This document shows positions 7,712 through 16,761 of a stretch of DNA of 25,063 bases, piece by piece (the stretch's first letter is position 1; each line of letters starts with the position of its first letter). Where the stretch lies: positions 1 through 25,063 of the forward strand of contig DOUP01000261.1 of assembly GCA_003520545.1 (NCBI GenBank), written 5' to 3'. The position numbers and the translations under genes were made by a program. The notes beneath the pieces were generated by a model. It saw only the letters and a program-made list of their open reading frames with translations. It did not search any database and was not told the origin of the DNA. The DNA comes from Maritimibacter sp. (GTDB lineage: Bacteria > Pseudomonadota > Alphaproteobacteria > Rhodobacterales > Rhodobacteraceae).

Positions 7712-8614
7712 TCAGCCTTGGATAAAGCGTTCCAGCGATGCCTCCTTGACCAAACTCAAAAGCCTGCGGGCCTTTGTTTCGTCCTTGGCAAGGCAGAGCG
7801 CGGTGGAGAGCGCATCGGCCAGACCCGCGCTCGGCGCGCTCACGGTCGTTTGGGTCGCGGCAACGGCTGTGCCGTCTGGCGCGAGGATATGTCCCTGCCC
7901 CCGATCCGCGTCCATCACCGTTCCGAAGGTCGCAGAACTTGCCAGCGCGCGGTTGCGCCACCTGTCTTTGCGCCCGCTACCCGCCAGCGTGATGGGCCAG
8001 CCAGTGCCGGTGGGCGCGTCCCCGAGTGCGATGATCTCGCCCGTGTCGATCAACACATCAGCGACGCCACGCTCGGCCATCAGGTCCGCGACCTTGTCGC
8101 CGATAAATCCCTGCGCGATGCCGTTGAGGGTCAGGGCCTGCCCCTTGCCCAGCGTGATCCGTTCGGCGGCCACGTCCACCCGGTCGAAGCCGACACGCGC
8201 GCGCGCCTGTGCCAGGGCCTCTGCCCCGGGTGCCCGGTTTTGCGCGGCGGCCTCGGCCATGACCTGCCAGAGCGGCTGCACCGTCGGGTCGAACAGCCCG
8301 CCGGAGAGATCATGCACACGCCGCGCCAGCGACAGGCATTCCAGAAGCTCAAAGGAGGGTGCATCGAGAGACCCGGTGCGGTTCAGCCGCATGATTTCAC
8401 TGTCCGGGCCATACAGGCTGAACACCTGTTCGAGCCGGGTGATCTCGGCCCGCGCCGCGCGGGTGATCGCCTCGGCATCCGGGTGGTCCAGAACGATCTG
8501 GGCCTTGGCGCCAAGCGCGACGCCTTGCCATCGAAAGGCCGCCGCCGGGCCAGCCGCCGCGGTGAGGCAGGCGGCGGAAACGAAGCTTAGAAAACGGCGT
8601 CTGTTCAGGGTCAT
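7712..8614 (-). CDS. nosX: NosX, FAD:protein FMN transferase (ApbE family)
   Basis: This is a 300-residue periplasmic flavin transferase that in the NosX subfamily attaches FMN to NosR. It begins with a twin-arginine-type signal (NRRRFLSFVSAACLTAA). ApbE signatures are all present: FDPTVQPLW at 108-116, LNGIAQGF near 163-170, DTGEIIALG from 190, GHILAP at 241-246 and ADALSTA at 266-272, the segments that bind Mg and FAD. It is the last intact gene of the nos operon, 12 bp after nosL, with AAGGACC before the ATG. A second ApbE-family gene lies at 23142-24008; this copy is assigned as NosX by position. Confidence 0.93.
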   Translation of the reverse strand: MTLNRRRFLSFVSAACLTAAAGPAAAFRWQGVALGAKAQIVLDHPDAEAITRAARAEITRLEQVFSLYGPDSEIMRLNRTGSLDAPSFELLECLSLARRVHDLSGGLFDPTVQPLWQVMAEAAAQNRAPGAEALAQARARVGFDRVDVAAERITLGKGQALTLNGIAQGFIGDKVADLMAERGVADVLIDTGEIIALGDAPTGTGWPITLAGSGRKDRWRNRALASSATFGTVMDADRGQGHILAPDGTAVAATQTTVSAPSAGLADALSTALCLAKDETKARRLLSLVKEASLERFIQG

Positions 8615-8626
8615 GTCACAGGGTCC

Positions 8627-9163
8627 TTATTGCCCAAGCGCGTTCAAGCGGGCGTTTATGTCGTTGGTGTCGGTCTGGGCCTCCGGGGTGGTCTCGCCCA
8701 GCACGTCTTCGGCGCGGATGTCATGATAAGCGACGAGTGTGCCGCCGTGGTCGCGCGCGAAGGCTTCGGCGGCGATCTGGTCGGAGAAGGGCACGAATTC
8801 CGCAGCCCCCATGCCGCCGACAGCATCGGACCCGGCGACGTAGATCGCCTCCCGCGCGGGCATCCACGCCCCCGGTTCGTCCCAGGTCGCGCCGGCCATG
8901 TCCTGCACATAGGCCACCTGAACCGCGTGGCTCTGTTCCGGCATATGCAGGTAGGCGATCACGTCGCGTACCTGGCTGAAAAAGATCGGTGCAGGCGTCC
9001 CGTCAAGATGCGCCTGCCCCTTGGGGCCATCGTGTTCCACGAGGGCCATCTGGCAGTAATACCCCAGCGCTTCATCGGTCATTTCGACCGGCTCGGGCAG
9101 TGCGGCCACCTCTTCTTTACAAGCGGCAAGCAGGAAGACCGGGATCAGGAGAAGCTTGTTCAT
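8627..9163 (-). CDS. nosL: NosL, copper-binding lipoprotein
   Basis: This is a 178-residue membrane-anchored periplasmic lipoprotein that delivers Cu(I) for assembly of the NosZ CuZ centre. The start at 9163 is chosen over in-frame codons up to 9217 because it opens directly with the lipoprotein signal MNKLLLIPVFLLAAC, with the lipid-attachment Cys at residue 15, and overlaps the nosY stop by four bases. The copper-site segment reads YYCQMALVEHDGPKGQ; Cys37 and Met39 match the Cys-x-Met of NosL, although Gln replaces the more usual Gly between them. The conserved AWMPAREAIYVAGSD and MGAAEFVPFSD blocks follow. Its position between nosY and nosX fits the standard operon. Confidence 0.93.
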   Translation of the reverse strand: MNKLLLIPVFLLAACKEEVAALPEPVEMTDEALGYYCQMALVEHDGPKGQAHLDGTPAPIFFSQVRDVIAYLHMPEQSHAVQVAYVQDMAGATWDEPGAWMPAREAIYVAGSDAVGGMGAAEFVPFSDQIAAEAFARDHGGTLVAYHDIRAEDVLGETTPEAQTDTNDINARLNALGQ

Positions 9164-9990
9164 GGGGTCACCTTCTGGAACGACAGCCGCGCTACCATGG
9201 CGGCCAGCACGGGCCATATCAGGATCGCGGCGAGCGGTTTCCAGGCGGCGATGGACGAGGCCGCGCCGGACAGGCCGGAAGCCGCGTCGACCGCCCCGGA
9301 GGCCGCGAGGTTGAAAATGCGGAACGCATCGGCGGGGTTCAGAACCAGCGCCCAGGGAAAGACCTCAGTGGTGAAGGTGCCGCCGTCATCTGCGACCACG
9401 GCGGCGAGAAGGCCCAGGTCGTAGAGCACGATCATCACCAGCCACAGGCCAATCGCCATGGCCGCCGCCCCCGAGGGTCTACGCGAGAGACACGACATGG
9501 CGTGGCCCAGCGACAGGAAGACAGCGCCCAAGAGGACCGAGGTCCAGACCAGACGCCACAGTGCCGGAAGCCCTTCGGCAGCCTCGACACCGCCAGTGGC
9601 AAAGGCAACCACGGCCGCCACGGCATAGCCACAGACCACGGCAATCGTCACGACGGCAAGCTGCGCAATCAGTTTCCCCAGCAAAAGCTCGGTCCGTGCC
9701 AAGGGATAGGCCAGCGACAGGGCGAGCGTGCCGCGCTCGCTCTCCCCCGCGATGGCGTCGAAGGATATCAGGAGCGCGATGAGCGGCACGAGGTAGACCG
9801 CCAGCGAAATCAGGCTCGCAACTGTGACAGACAGCGGGTCCACCGCCATCTGCCCGGCAGGCGCGGAGCCTGCGAAGGCCAGGACCAGCGAAAACAGCAT
9901 CATCATGGCGACCGAGACGATCACCCAGCGATTGCGACGGGCAATGGCGAATTCAAGCGCGGCGGTGGCGAGGATACGAGACAGCATCAT
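9160..9990 (-). CDS. nosY: NosY, ABC-2 type permease
   Basis: This is a 276-residue inner-membrane protein with about six hydrophobic segments, the membrane subunit of the NosDFY complex needed for CuZ assembly in NosZ. The typical cytoplasmic-loop block SFDAIAGESERGTLALSL is at about residues 76-93, following the second membrane region. The start is an ATG overlapping the nosF stop as ATGA (9987-9990); a second ATG directly follows it. The stop overlaps nosL in the same way. Known biology: NosDFY acts with ATP hydrolysis and passes copper from NosL to NosZ. Confidence 0.93.
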   Translation of the reverse strand: MMLSRILATAALEFAIARRNRWVIVSVAMMMLFSLVLAFAGSAPAGQMAVDPLSVTVASLISLAVYLVPLIALLISFDAIAGESERGTLALSLAYPLARTELLLGKLIAQLAVVTIAVVCGYAVAAVVAFATGGVEAAEGLPALWRLVWTSVLLGAVFLSLGHAMSCLSRRPSGAAAMAIGLWLVMIVLYDLGLLAAVVADDGGTFTTEVFPWALVLNPADAFRIFNLAASGAVDAASGLSGAASSIAAWKPLAAILIWPVLAAMVARLSFQKVTP

Positions 9991-10877
9991 GCAGCCCTCT
10001 TGGAGATATGGGAATAGAGGTCATCGAGCGTCGCCGCATGGACATCGAAATCCGCGATCTGGTCCCGCTGCGCCGCGATCCGCTCCAGAACGGCGAGCTT
10101 GTCAGCGGGGGGACAGGTGAAGGTCACGCGATCTTCCGACTGGATCGCACCGGAGAAGGCTTCGGCAATCCGCTCGCCCTGCCCGGCCTTGGGCGTGATG
10201 CTCACGCTCAGCGGCAACGCCGCGTCGGCGCGCAGGTCCGCCAGCGTGCCCTGGGCCACCTGTTTGCCCTTGGACAAGATCACCATCCGATCCGTGCGGG
10301 CCTCCAGCTCGGACAGCGCGTGAGAGGACAGCAGGATCGCAGTGCCTGACGCGGCCAGCTCATCCAGAAGCGTATAGAATTCGCGGCGCGACACGGGGTC
10401 GAGACCCGAAGTCGGCTCGTCCAGCACCATCAGTCTTGGTCCGCCGATCAGGGCCTGCGCCAGTCCGACGCGCTGCCGCATCCCCTTGGAATAGGTACCG
10501 ATCCGCCGCCCTGCCGCGTCGGCCAATCCGACCTTTTCCAAAAGCTCATCGGCCTGTTTCACGGGTTGCCCCCGCAGGCGCAGGTAGTAGCGAAGCTGTT
10601 CGCGCCCGGTGATCGCCGGATGGAACGCGGCGTTTTCCGGAAGGTAAGCGGTCAGCGCGCGCGCCACCGCCGACCCCGGCGCATGTCCTGCCAGTTCGAT
10701 GGTCCCGCCGTCGGCGTGAATCAGGCCCAGAACCAGCTTCATGAGCGTGGATTTCCCCGCGCCGTTGTGACCGAGCAGAGCGACACGTTCGCCCGCCGAG
10801 ACGGTCAGCGAGACCTCGTCCAACACGCAGGCGTCGCCGTAGCGCTTAGTGAGCTTCGAGAGCGTCAGAATCGTCAT
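9987..10877 (-). CDS. nosF: NosF, ABC transporter ATPase
   Basis: This is the 296-residue cytoplasmic ATPase of the NosDFY copper-centre assembly machine. Seen: Walker A GHNGAGKST at 36-44, ABC signature YSKGMRQRVGLAQ from 129, Walker B LMVLDEPTSGLD from 149 and H-loop His186 in LSSHALSE. The C-terminal third is a family-specific extension. The start has AGGAG upstream and lies inside the end of nosD: the two genes overlap by 32 bases in different frames, longer than the four-base overlaps elsewhere in this operon. Confidence 0.95.
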   Translation of the reverse strand: MTILTLSKLTKRYGDACVLDEVSLTVSAGERVALLGHNGAGKSTLMKLVLGLIHADGGTIELAGHAPGSAVARALTAYLPENAAFHPAITGREQLRYYLRLRGQPVKQADELLEKVGLADAAGRRIGTYSKGMRQRVGLAQALIGGPRLMVLDEPTSGLDPVSRREFYTLLDELAASGTAILLSSHALSELEARTDRMVILSKGKQVAQGTLADLRADAALPLSVSITPKAGQGERIAEAFSGAIQSEDRVTFTCPPADKLAVLERIAAQRDQIADFDVHAATLDDLYSHISKRAA

Positions 10878-12174
10878 AAGTCTCTCCTTTGGCCCAGAGC
10901 GGTTCGGCTTGTGCCATGTGTTGAACGGTATCGGGCACCTCGCGCAGCGGCGCGGTGGTCAGCGGGTGACTGTCCACGACGCCGCCGGTGCGGGCGGCCG
11001 GGAATTGCGATTGGCTCCACCGCACCAGTTGCACGGCGGGCGTGCCGAGCAGAAGCTTGGCGGCGGGTTGCGACCACAGGATGTGGTCCATCAGGTCGTT
11101 CGGACGGTAAGCGCTGTCGGCGCGGGCATCGCCGTCGAGATCGAAGGCGGGATGGTCGGACCAGTAATTGCCGCGCCCCTCATGGCTCCATTCCACGTCC
11201 GTGGTGCCGACGTATTTGACCTGCGTCCGGTTCCCGACAAAGGCGTTGCCGGTGATCGTGTTGCGCTCGGACCCGGCGGTGAAATGCACGCCGATATCGC
11301 AGCCGACGAAGCTGTTGTCCGCGATCAGGTTCTGGTGCGAGTTATAGACAAAGGTGCACTTTTCCGTGCCACCCGTCACGAGATTGGCGAAAATGTCGGA
11401 CTGCTTGGTGTAATTCAACATGACACCGTGGTCGCGATCGTTGATCGAGGTATTGTTCTTCGCCACGATCCGGTCGGAATACATCAAGGCGAAGCCAAGG
11501 TGATTGCCGATCGAGATATTGCCTTCGATCACGCTGTCATTCGTATACATGTAGTGAATCGCGAAGCGCAGATCGCGAAACAGGTTGTCGCGAAACACGT
11601 TGCGTTGGGAGACGTTGGTGAAAATGCCGTCGCGCCCGTAGCGCACATCGTTGCCGATGACCTCGGCCCCCGGCGCGTTCCAGACGTAAATCCCGTTCCC
11701 CCGGTCGTTCATCCGGCGCAGACGCAGACCTTCGATCCGGTTGCCTTTGACCAGCGCGTTGCGCGCGCCGTGAATGTCGACGCCGACCAGGTTCCCGGTC
11801 AGCACGTTGTCCAGAACCTTTGCCCCGCGCGCCTTCTTGGTCAGCTTCACGCCCGCGTCGATGGGTTCATGCACGCGTCCGGAGTTGGTCAGGTGCAGCC
11901 CGCGCACAACCACGTCAGGCGCATCGACCAGAACCACCGATCCGGTGCGGTTCCCGTCGATGACCGCGCCATCTTCGCCGGTGAGCGTCAGGGGCTTGTC
12001 GATCGTCACCGGGCCATCGTATCGGCCCGGCGACAGGATGATTTCGTCCCCCTCCCCGGCCCCGGCAATCGCCGTGGCGAGCACACCCGGTCCGGGCGCG
12101 ATGGTGATGCGCTCGGCCAGGGCTGGGGCCGCGCTCAGAATGAGCGCGGCGAGGAGGGAGACGAAACGGGTCAT
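10846..12174 (-). CDS. nosD: NosD, periplasmic copper-assembly protein
   Basis: This is a 442-residue exported right-handed beta-helix protein, the periplasmic partner of NosFY that contacts NosZ and NosL during CuZ maturation. The start at 12174 is chosen because it overlaps the nosZ stop (ATGA) and opens with a Sec signal MTRFVSLLAALILSAAPALA; the frame upstream of it is only the shadow of nosZ. Repeated beta-helix rungs are visible (for example RNVFRDNLFRDLRFAIHYMY and HLGFALMYSDRIVAKNNTSI), as is the family-conserved GRGNYWSDHPAFDLDGD block near residue 337. The C-terminal tail, ending DDSDALEAH, is encoded in the overlap with nosF. Confidence 0.95.
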   Translation of the reverse strand: MTRFVSLLAALILSAAPALAERITIAPGPGVLATAIAGAGEGDEIILSPGRYDGPVTIDKPLTLTGEDGAVIDGNRTGSVVLVDAPDVVVRGLHLTNSGRVHEPIDAGVKLTKKARGAKVLDNVLTGNLVGVDIHGARNALVKGNRIEGLRLRRMNDRGNGIYVWNAPGAEVIGNDVRYGRDGIFTNVSQRNVFRDNLFRDLRFAIHYMYTNDSVIEGNISIGNHLGFALMYSDRIVAKNNTSINDRDHGVMLNYTKQSDIFANLVTGGTEKCTFVYNSHQNLIADNSFVGCDIGVHFTAGSERNTITGNAFVGNRTQVKYVGTTDVEWSHEGRGNYWSDHPAFDLDGDARADSAYRPNDLMDHILWSQPAAKLLLGTPAVQLVRWSQSQFPAARTGGVVDSHPLTTAPLREVPDTVQHMAQAEPLWAKGETYDDSDALEAH

Positions 12175-14114
12175 GCGCCTTTCGGCTCCACGAGCATACG
12201 GCCGCGCATTTCCATGTGCAGCGCGTGGCAGAACCACTGGCAGTAGTACCAGTAGACGCCCGGTTTCGACGCGGTGAAGGTGACCGACGCCGTGGCCTGC
12301 GGTGCGACCTCCATCGCGACCCCGTGGTTGTTCAGGCAGAAACCGTGGGTCAGGTCGTCGATATCGTCGAGGTTGGTGACATAGACCGTCACTTCGTCTC
12401 CCTGTTTCACCGTGAACTTCTCCAGCGAGAACTGTGGCGCCTGCGACGTCATGTAGACGCGCACCTTGTTCCCGTCGCGAATGACCGTGTCCTGCCAATC
12501 GTCCAGATCGACGCCGTCCGCCTCGGCCTGCGCACGCGCATCGGCCCACATCGGGTCGTTGCGGTCCCAGACGTTCTTCGGGGTCACCTTGGAGCGGTGA
12601 ACGAGGATCGAGTCGTGCGGTTCGGCAAACGTCGGACCGTCGTGGATCAGCGTCATGTCGGTTCCGTCGAGCGCGAAGAGCTGTTCGTTCTCCGGCTTGA
12701 GCGGCCCGGTGTTCAGGAAGCGGTCCTTCGAGAACTTGTTCATCGACAGATACCACTTGCCGTCCGCTTCGAGCGTCTCGCCCATGGTGGTCGAGTTGTG
12801 GCCCGGCTGATAATGCACGTCCTGCTTGTTCAGGATCGGGTCCACGTCCTCGCCGTTATAGAGCTTCACGGCGTCTTCGATGTTCCACATCACCACCTGG
12901 CTGTCGAGGAAGAGCGTCGTGAAGGCGTTGCCCTTGCCGTCGAAACAGGTGTGAAGCGGCCCGAGACCCAGCTCCGGCTCTGCCACGACCACCGACCGCG
13001 GGTCGATGCTGTCGTCCTCGAAGAGCGCGTCGAACTTGCGCACGTCGAGCACGGAAACGGTCGGCGACAGTTTCCCGGCCACGCAGAGGTGGATCTTGTC
13101 GGGGGCCATGTTGATGCCGTGCGGGCTGTTCGGGATCGGCACGTAACGGGTGTAGTTCTTGTTCTGCCCCTTGCGCCCGTCGATTACCGGCACACCGTTC
13201 AGCTCGGTGTAATCGCCGTTCTCCACCGCTTTTTCGATTTCCGCGATGTTGAAGATGACCACGTGGTCCATCTCGGCTTCCATCATCTCGGCGAGGTTCA
13301 TCCCCATTTCCGAGTTGTAGGAGGTCGAGAAGGCATATTTGCCGTCATAGTCGCAGTCGGTGTTGTCGAGGTTGCCCGACACCATCACCTGCCACGCGAC
13401 CTTCATCTCGTCCGCGTTCACGGCGGTGTAGAAGTTCACGTATTTCGACGGATCGTCCAGAACGGAACCGTCGTTGACCATGGGCACTTCGTCCTCGCCG
13501 TTGGCGAACACGTAGTTGGTGCGCGGCCACTTCTGCGGACGCAGCCCGTGGATCGCCTTGGCGTTCGGGATGTCGATGATCTTGTCGGCCTTCATCACGT
13601 CGCAGCGCACGCGGGCGACGCGGGTGTTGGCCTTGTCGTTCATGAACAGGTAACGCCCGTCGTATTTGCCCTCGGTGAAGGACATGTGGACATGGTGCAA
13701 ATCGCCGTTGTCGTGCACGGTCTTGCCCTGCGCGGCAAGGTATTCCTTGGTTTCCGGCAGCATGTCCTGCGTCAGGATCTTGAGGCTTTCATTGGTCTGG
13801 CCCCAGCCGGTGGCGGAACACCGGTTGAACACCGGCACGCGCATAAGTTCACGCATCGAGGGCACGCCGAGAATTCGCATCTCGCCAGTCTGGCCCGAGG
13901 ACCAGAAGCCGTAGTATTCATCAAGCTCGCCCGGTGCCGGGCTTGCGTGTTCGGTTTGCGCGAGGGCTGCGCGCGGGGTCGAGGCCGCGGTGATCGCCGC
14001 CGCGCCGCCAAGCAGCCCGAGCCGAGCGCCGCCAGCGCCCATCATGGCCGCGCCAGTTGCCGATGCGCCCAGAAAGCCGCGCCGGCTAAGTCCTCTTTTT
14101 TCAGTGTCAGACAT
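12171..14114 (-). CDS. nosZ: NosZ, nitrous oxide reductase (clade I)
   Basis: This is the 647-residue periplasmic N2O reductase, which converts N2O to N2. The N-terminus is a twin-arginine signal (SRRGFLGASATG) with a hydrophobic stretch ending near ALA at about residue 52, the Tat-exported clade I form. All seven CuZ histidines are recognisable: H140, H141, H189, H332, H388, H439, H500. The CuA site is complete in the C-terminal cupredoxin domain: H590, C625, W627, C629, H633, M636 (YCQWFCHALHMEM). It follows nosR by 12 bp with a GGGAGA ribosome-binding site and no room for a separate promoter, and it overlaps nosD. It should be catalytically competent. Confidence 0.98.
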   Translation of the reverse strand: MSDTEKRGLSRRGFLGASATGAAMMGAGGARLGLLGGAAAITAASTPRAALAQTEHASPAPGELDEYYGFWSSGQTGEMRILGVPSMRELMRVPVFNRCSATGWGQTNESLKILTQDMLPETKEYLAAQGKTVHDNGDLHHVHMSFTEGKYDGRYLFMNDKANTRVARVRCDVMKADKIIDIPNAKAIHGLRPQKWPRTNYVFANGEDEVPMVNDGSVLDDPSKYVNFYTAVNADEMKVAWQVMVSGNLDNTDCDYDGKYAFSTSYNSEMGMNLAEMMEAEMDHVVIFNIAEIEKAVENGDYTELNGVPVIDGRKGQNKNYTRYVPIPNSPHGINMAPDKIHLCVAGKLSPTVSVLDVRKFDALFEDDSIDPRSVVVAEPELGLGPLHTCFDGKGNAFTTLFLDSQVVMWNIEDAVKLYNGEDVDPILNKQDVHYQPGHNSTTMGETLEADGKWYLSMNKFSKDRFLNTGPLKPENEQLFALDGTDMTLIHDGPTFAEPHDSILVHRSKVTPKNVWDRNDPMWADARAQAEADGVDLDDWQDTVIRDGNKVRVYMTSQAPQFSLEKFTVKQGDEVTVYVTNLDDIDDLTHGFCLNNHGVAMEVAPQATASVTFTASKPGVYWYYCQWFCHALHMEMRGRMLVEPKGA

Positions 14115-14126
14115 ATCTGTCTCCCG

Positions 14127-16343
14127 TCACTTGGTTTGAAGATTTGGATGATTTTCCAACCCGTCCCTCTTGTTGAGGAACGCGGTCGGGTCCGAGGTGG
14201 AGCCCTTGCGTTTGAGCTTCTTGATGACCACGGGGCATTTGGTTTTGGATTGGTAGAGCACCTGGCAATGCATGCAGTTCAGGCATTCGTTGGGGTTGAT
14301 TTCGCCCGTCGGGTGGATCGCCTGGACCATGCACTCGTTGGCGCAGGTCTGGCAGGGCGAACCACATTCCTTGTAGCGCTTGAGCCAGTCGAACATCCTG
14401 AGCCGGGCCGGGATCGCGAGCGCGGCCCCCAGCGGGCAGAGATAGCGGCAGTAGAACCGCTCCACGAACAACCCGGCGACCAACAGCGCGGCGGCGTAGG
14501 CCACGAACGGCCAGGCGCGCACGAAGTTCAGGATGATCGCGGTCTTGAACGGTTCGACCTCGGCCAGGTGCTCGGCCTGCTCTATCGACGCCAACGAGAC
14601 GCCGAACAGCCCGAGAAAGATCATGTACTTGATCGGCCACAACCGTTCATGCAGACCCCAAGGCAGCGTGAACTGCGGCACCTTCAGCGCCCGCGCGATA
14701 TGGTTGGTCAGCTCTTGCAGCGCACCGAAGGGGCACAGCCAGCCGCAATAGGCCCCTCTGCCCCAGAACAGGATTGCGGCGGCCACGGCAAACCACAGGA
14801 TGAAGGTCAGCGGATCGAGCAGGAACGCCTGCCAGCTGAAATCCGAGGTCAGGGCACCGAACAGCGCCATCAGGTTCACGACCGAAAGCTGCGCATTGGC
14901 ATACCAACCAAGAAACACCAGCGTGATCGTCAGGAAGGAGTAGCGGAAAATCTTGACCGCGCGCTCGGATCGCGTGAGCTGCATCTGGAAGAAGAACGCC
15001 AGCGTCAGCACCGCCAGCATGGCGGCCAGCACGGAGATTTCGAGCGTCTTGTCTTCCCAGATCTTCTTCCAAAGCGCCGACTGCGCCGCGCTTTCGCTCG
15101 CGCCCGTCGCCGCAACAGGCTGCGCGGGCGTGGCCGCCGGTTTCAGGAAAGCGTCCGGAAGCTGGTAGCCGAGGTCGAAGGTGGTGAAGACCTTCTCAAT
15201 GGCCGCGACTTCGCGTTGCACGAGCAGTTGCAGGCGGAAGGGTTTCGTGGGGTCGAAGCCGCTGTCGGCCGGGATCTTGAACAGGTCGCGCTCGGTGAAC
15301 TCGGGCACGTCGTCCAGCGGGATCACCCCCATCCGGCGATGGCCACGGTCGCGGAACCGCACCGACACGTCATCCTGGATCAGGACGATCCGGTCGAAAA
15401 TGCCGCCGCGCACGTAACCCGACCCCTTGAAGGAATAGATCCCGCGTCCCACCACGGCGATGGCATGTTCCCCGGGCTCCAGCCACTCCTGAAGGTTGCC
15501 GTAATCCGCCTCACCCAGCACCGCACGGCCAATGGGGGGCACCGAGACCAGCGCCATCTGCATGTCGATGAACGTGGCGTCCGACGGTTCGGTCAGTGCG
15601 TATTTCTCGGTGCGCGGGTCGTCCATGGCGGCGAAGGCCGCGTTGATCTGGCCCACGTCCAGTGACAGGCGGCGCACGGTCCCGTTGCCCTCCATCGTCA
15701 TCCAGCTCTCGGGCGCTTCGGCGTCTTCGTTGATCGTGTATTTCGGGCCGGTATCCACCTCCGGCGACAGCCCGCCCAGGCCAAGCTGGCGTGCGACCTT
15801 CAGGCCCGAGCGCACGATGGAATCGTCGATCACCATGATGGTGACGGTCGCGCCGGAAATGATCTCAAGATCATGGCCAGACCCGCCTGCGGCGGCTTCG
15901 TCGACCAGCGAAAGCCCGCGATAGTCGGCGACGAGCGCCTTGATCTTGCTGTCGGGAATGCCGATCAGAACAATCGGTTCGGAGTGTTTGACCAGGTCGA
16001 CACCCAGGATCACCGCGTCGTCATCGACCGCGACCATGGTGTGGATCGGCTTACCGGAATATCCCGTGGTGCCGACGAAATCCGACGTGATGAACACATG
16101 CCCGATCTCTTCGCCCCCCGACAGGACGGGGGCCACGGGCATATCGTCGCGGATTGGGCCGAAGGCATCGGCCCCCTCGACCAGCGTGGCGGGGTCAATC
16201 TCGGGCAGAAACTGTGAGAGGACGGTCTGGGCGGCCTGCGCTTGCGCCATGGTCGAAACCAGCATGGCAAGGGCGCAGGCAAACAAGGTCTGGGCAAGTC
16301 GGGAGATGAAAGGCCGCGGGTCGGCTTTGGGCATCGCCTGCAT
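14127..16343 (-). CDS. nosR: NosR, membrane flavo-iron-sulfur protein
   Basis: This is a 738-residue polytopic protein that supplies electrons to NosZ and is needed for nos expression. Order: signal/first helix (about 12-36), periplasmic FMN-binding domain with the flavinylation motif SGATVT at 163-168 (Thr166 the expected attachment site), then helices from about 435 onward containing CGWLCPFG (C533, C537) and CRYLCPLG (C632, C636), and a C-terminal ferredoxin module with C660, C664, C667, C671 and C687, C690, C693, C703. It starts two bases after the nosC stop with only a weak ribosome-binding site, suggesting coupling to nosC; a second in-frame ATG three codons later is possible. NosX is the expected flavin donor enzyme. 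Confidence 0.96.
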   Translation of the reverse strand: MQAMPKADPRPFISRLAQTLFACALAMLVSTMAQAQAAQTVLSQFLPEIDPATLVEGADAFGPIRDDMPVAPVLSGGEEIGHVFITSDFVGTTGYSGKPIHTMVAVDDDAVILGVDLVKHSEPIVLIGIPDSKIKALVADYRGLSLVDEAAAGGSGHDLEIISGATVTIMVIDDSIVRSGLKVARQLGLGGLSPEVDTGPKYTINEDAEAPESWMTMEGNGTVRRLSLDVGQINAAFAAMDDPRTEKYALTEPSDATFIDMQMALVSVPPIGRAVLGEADYGNLQEWLEPGEHAIAVVGRGIYSFKGSGYVRGGIFDRIVLIQDDVSVRFRDRGHRRMGVIPLDDVPEFTERDLFKIPADSGFDPTKPFRLQLLVQREVAAIEKVFTTFDLGYQLPDAFLKPAATPAQPVAATGASESAAQSALWKKIWEDKTLEISVLAAMLAVLTLAFFFQMQLTRSERAVKIFRYSFLTITLVFLGWYANAQLSVVNLMALFGALTSDFSWQAFLLDPLTFILWFAVAAAILFWGRGAYCGWLCPFGALQELTNHIARALKVPQFTLPWGLHERLWPIKYMIFLGLFGVSLASIEQAEHLAEVEPFKTAIILNFVRAWPFVAYAAALLVAGLFVERFYCRYLCPLGAALAIPARLRMFDWLKRYKECGSPCQTCANECMVQAIHPTGEINPNECLNCMHCQVLYQSKTKCPVVIKKLKRKGSTSDPTAFLNKRDGLENHPNLQTK

Positions 16344-16345
16344 GT

Positions 16346-16726
16346 TTACACTACTTTCTGAATTGGGGGGCCGCGGGACGGGTATTGGACCGTGTGTGTC
16401 AGGACAGGAATGGCTCGGAATACGAGAACCGTCGCCGGGCTGACGCCTGCCGGCAGGGGCACATCACGGGGCACGGACGCCGCGACGACGGACAGGAGCG
16501 TGCAATCCGAACATTGTGCGCAGCTCGCCGCCGGGGCATCGACCGGGTCGCCGTTACGGTCGAGCGTAATCGCCTCGGCCTGACCGTTCTCACCGCAAAT
16601 GACGATCGTTTGCGCACCCGCTGCAGCCATGGCGTGAAGGGTTTTCGCATAGCCAGCAAATGTCCCGGAGGCGATGAGACTCGCCACCAGACTGAGAACC
16701 AAAAATGCATTGCTCGCGCGTATCAT
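16346..16726 (-). CDS. nosC: NosC-like small protein with CxxCxxC motif
   Basis: This is a 126-residue protein occupying the position of nosC in the Paracoccus nosCRZDFYLX operon. An N-terminal hydrophobic segment (about residues 7-26) would export or anchor it. Cys44 (VICGE) and a CAQCSDC cluster (C69, C72, C75) could bind metal or form disulfides. The PSRGPP tail recalls DUF2946-type proteins. Its molecular function is not established to my knowledge; a role in copper or redox handling for NosR/NosZ is only inferred from context. The start has a poor ribosome-binding site and lies 35 bp from the FNR/NNR box. The predicted transcript start is practically at the ATG, so translation may be leaderless. 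Confidence 0.75.
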   Translation of the reverse strand: MIRASNAFLVLSLVASLIASGTFAGYAKTLHAMAAAGAQTIVICGENGQAEAITLDRNGDPVDAPAASCAQCSDCTLLSVVAASVPRDVPLPAGVSPATVLVFRAIPVLTHTVQYPSRGPPIQKVV

Positions 16727-16761
16727 GGTGCCTGACCTAAGCCGGTCACCCTGCCCACTCC

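Noticed and set aside
12175..12756. N-terminal extension of the nosD frame
   Set aside because: The region is the nosZ coding sequence in another frame; the Sec signal and ATGA overlap place the real nosD start at 12174.
12216..15665. Very long + strand open frame opposite nosZ and nosR
   Set aside because: It is antisense to two clearly conserved genes, has no recognisable domain, is full of His/Arg/Gln/Asp typical of reverse-frame GC-rich DNA, and lacks a good start.
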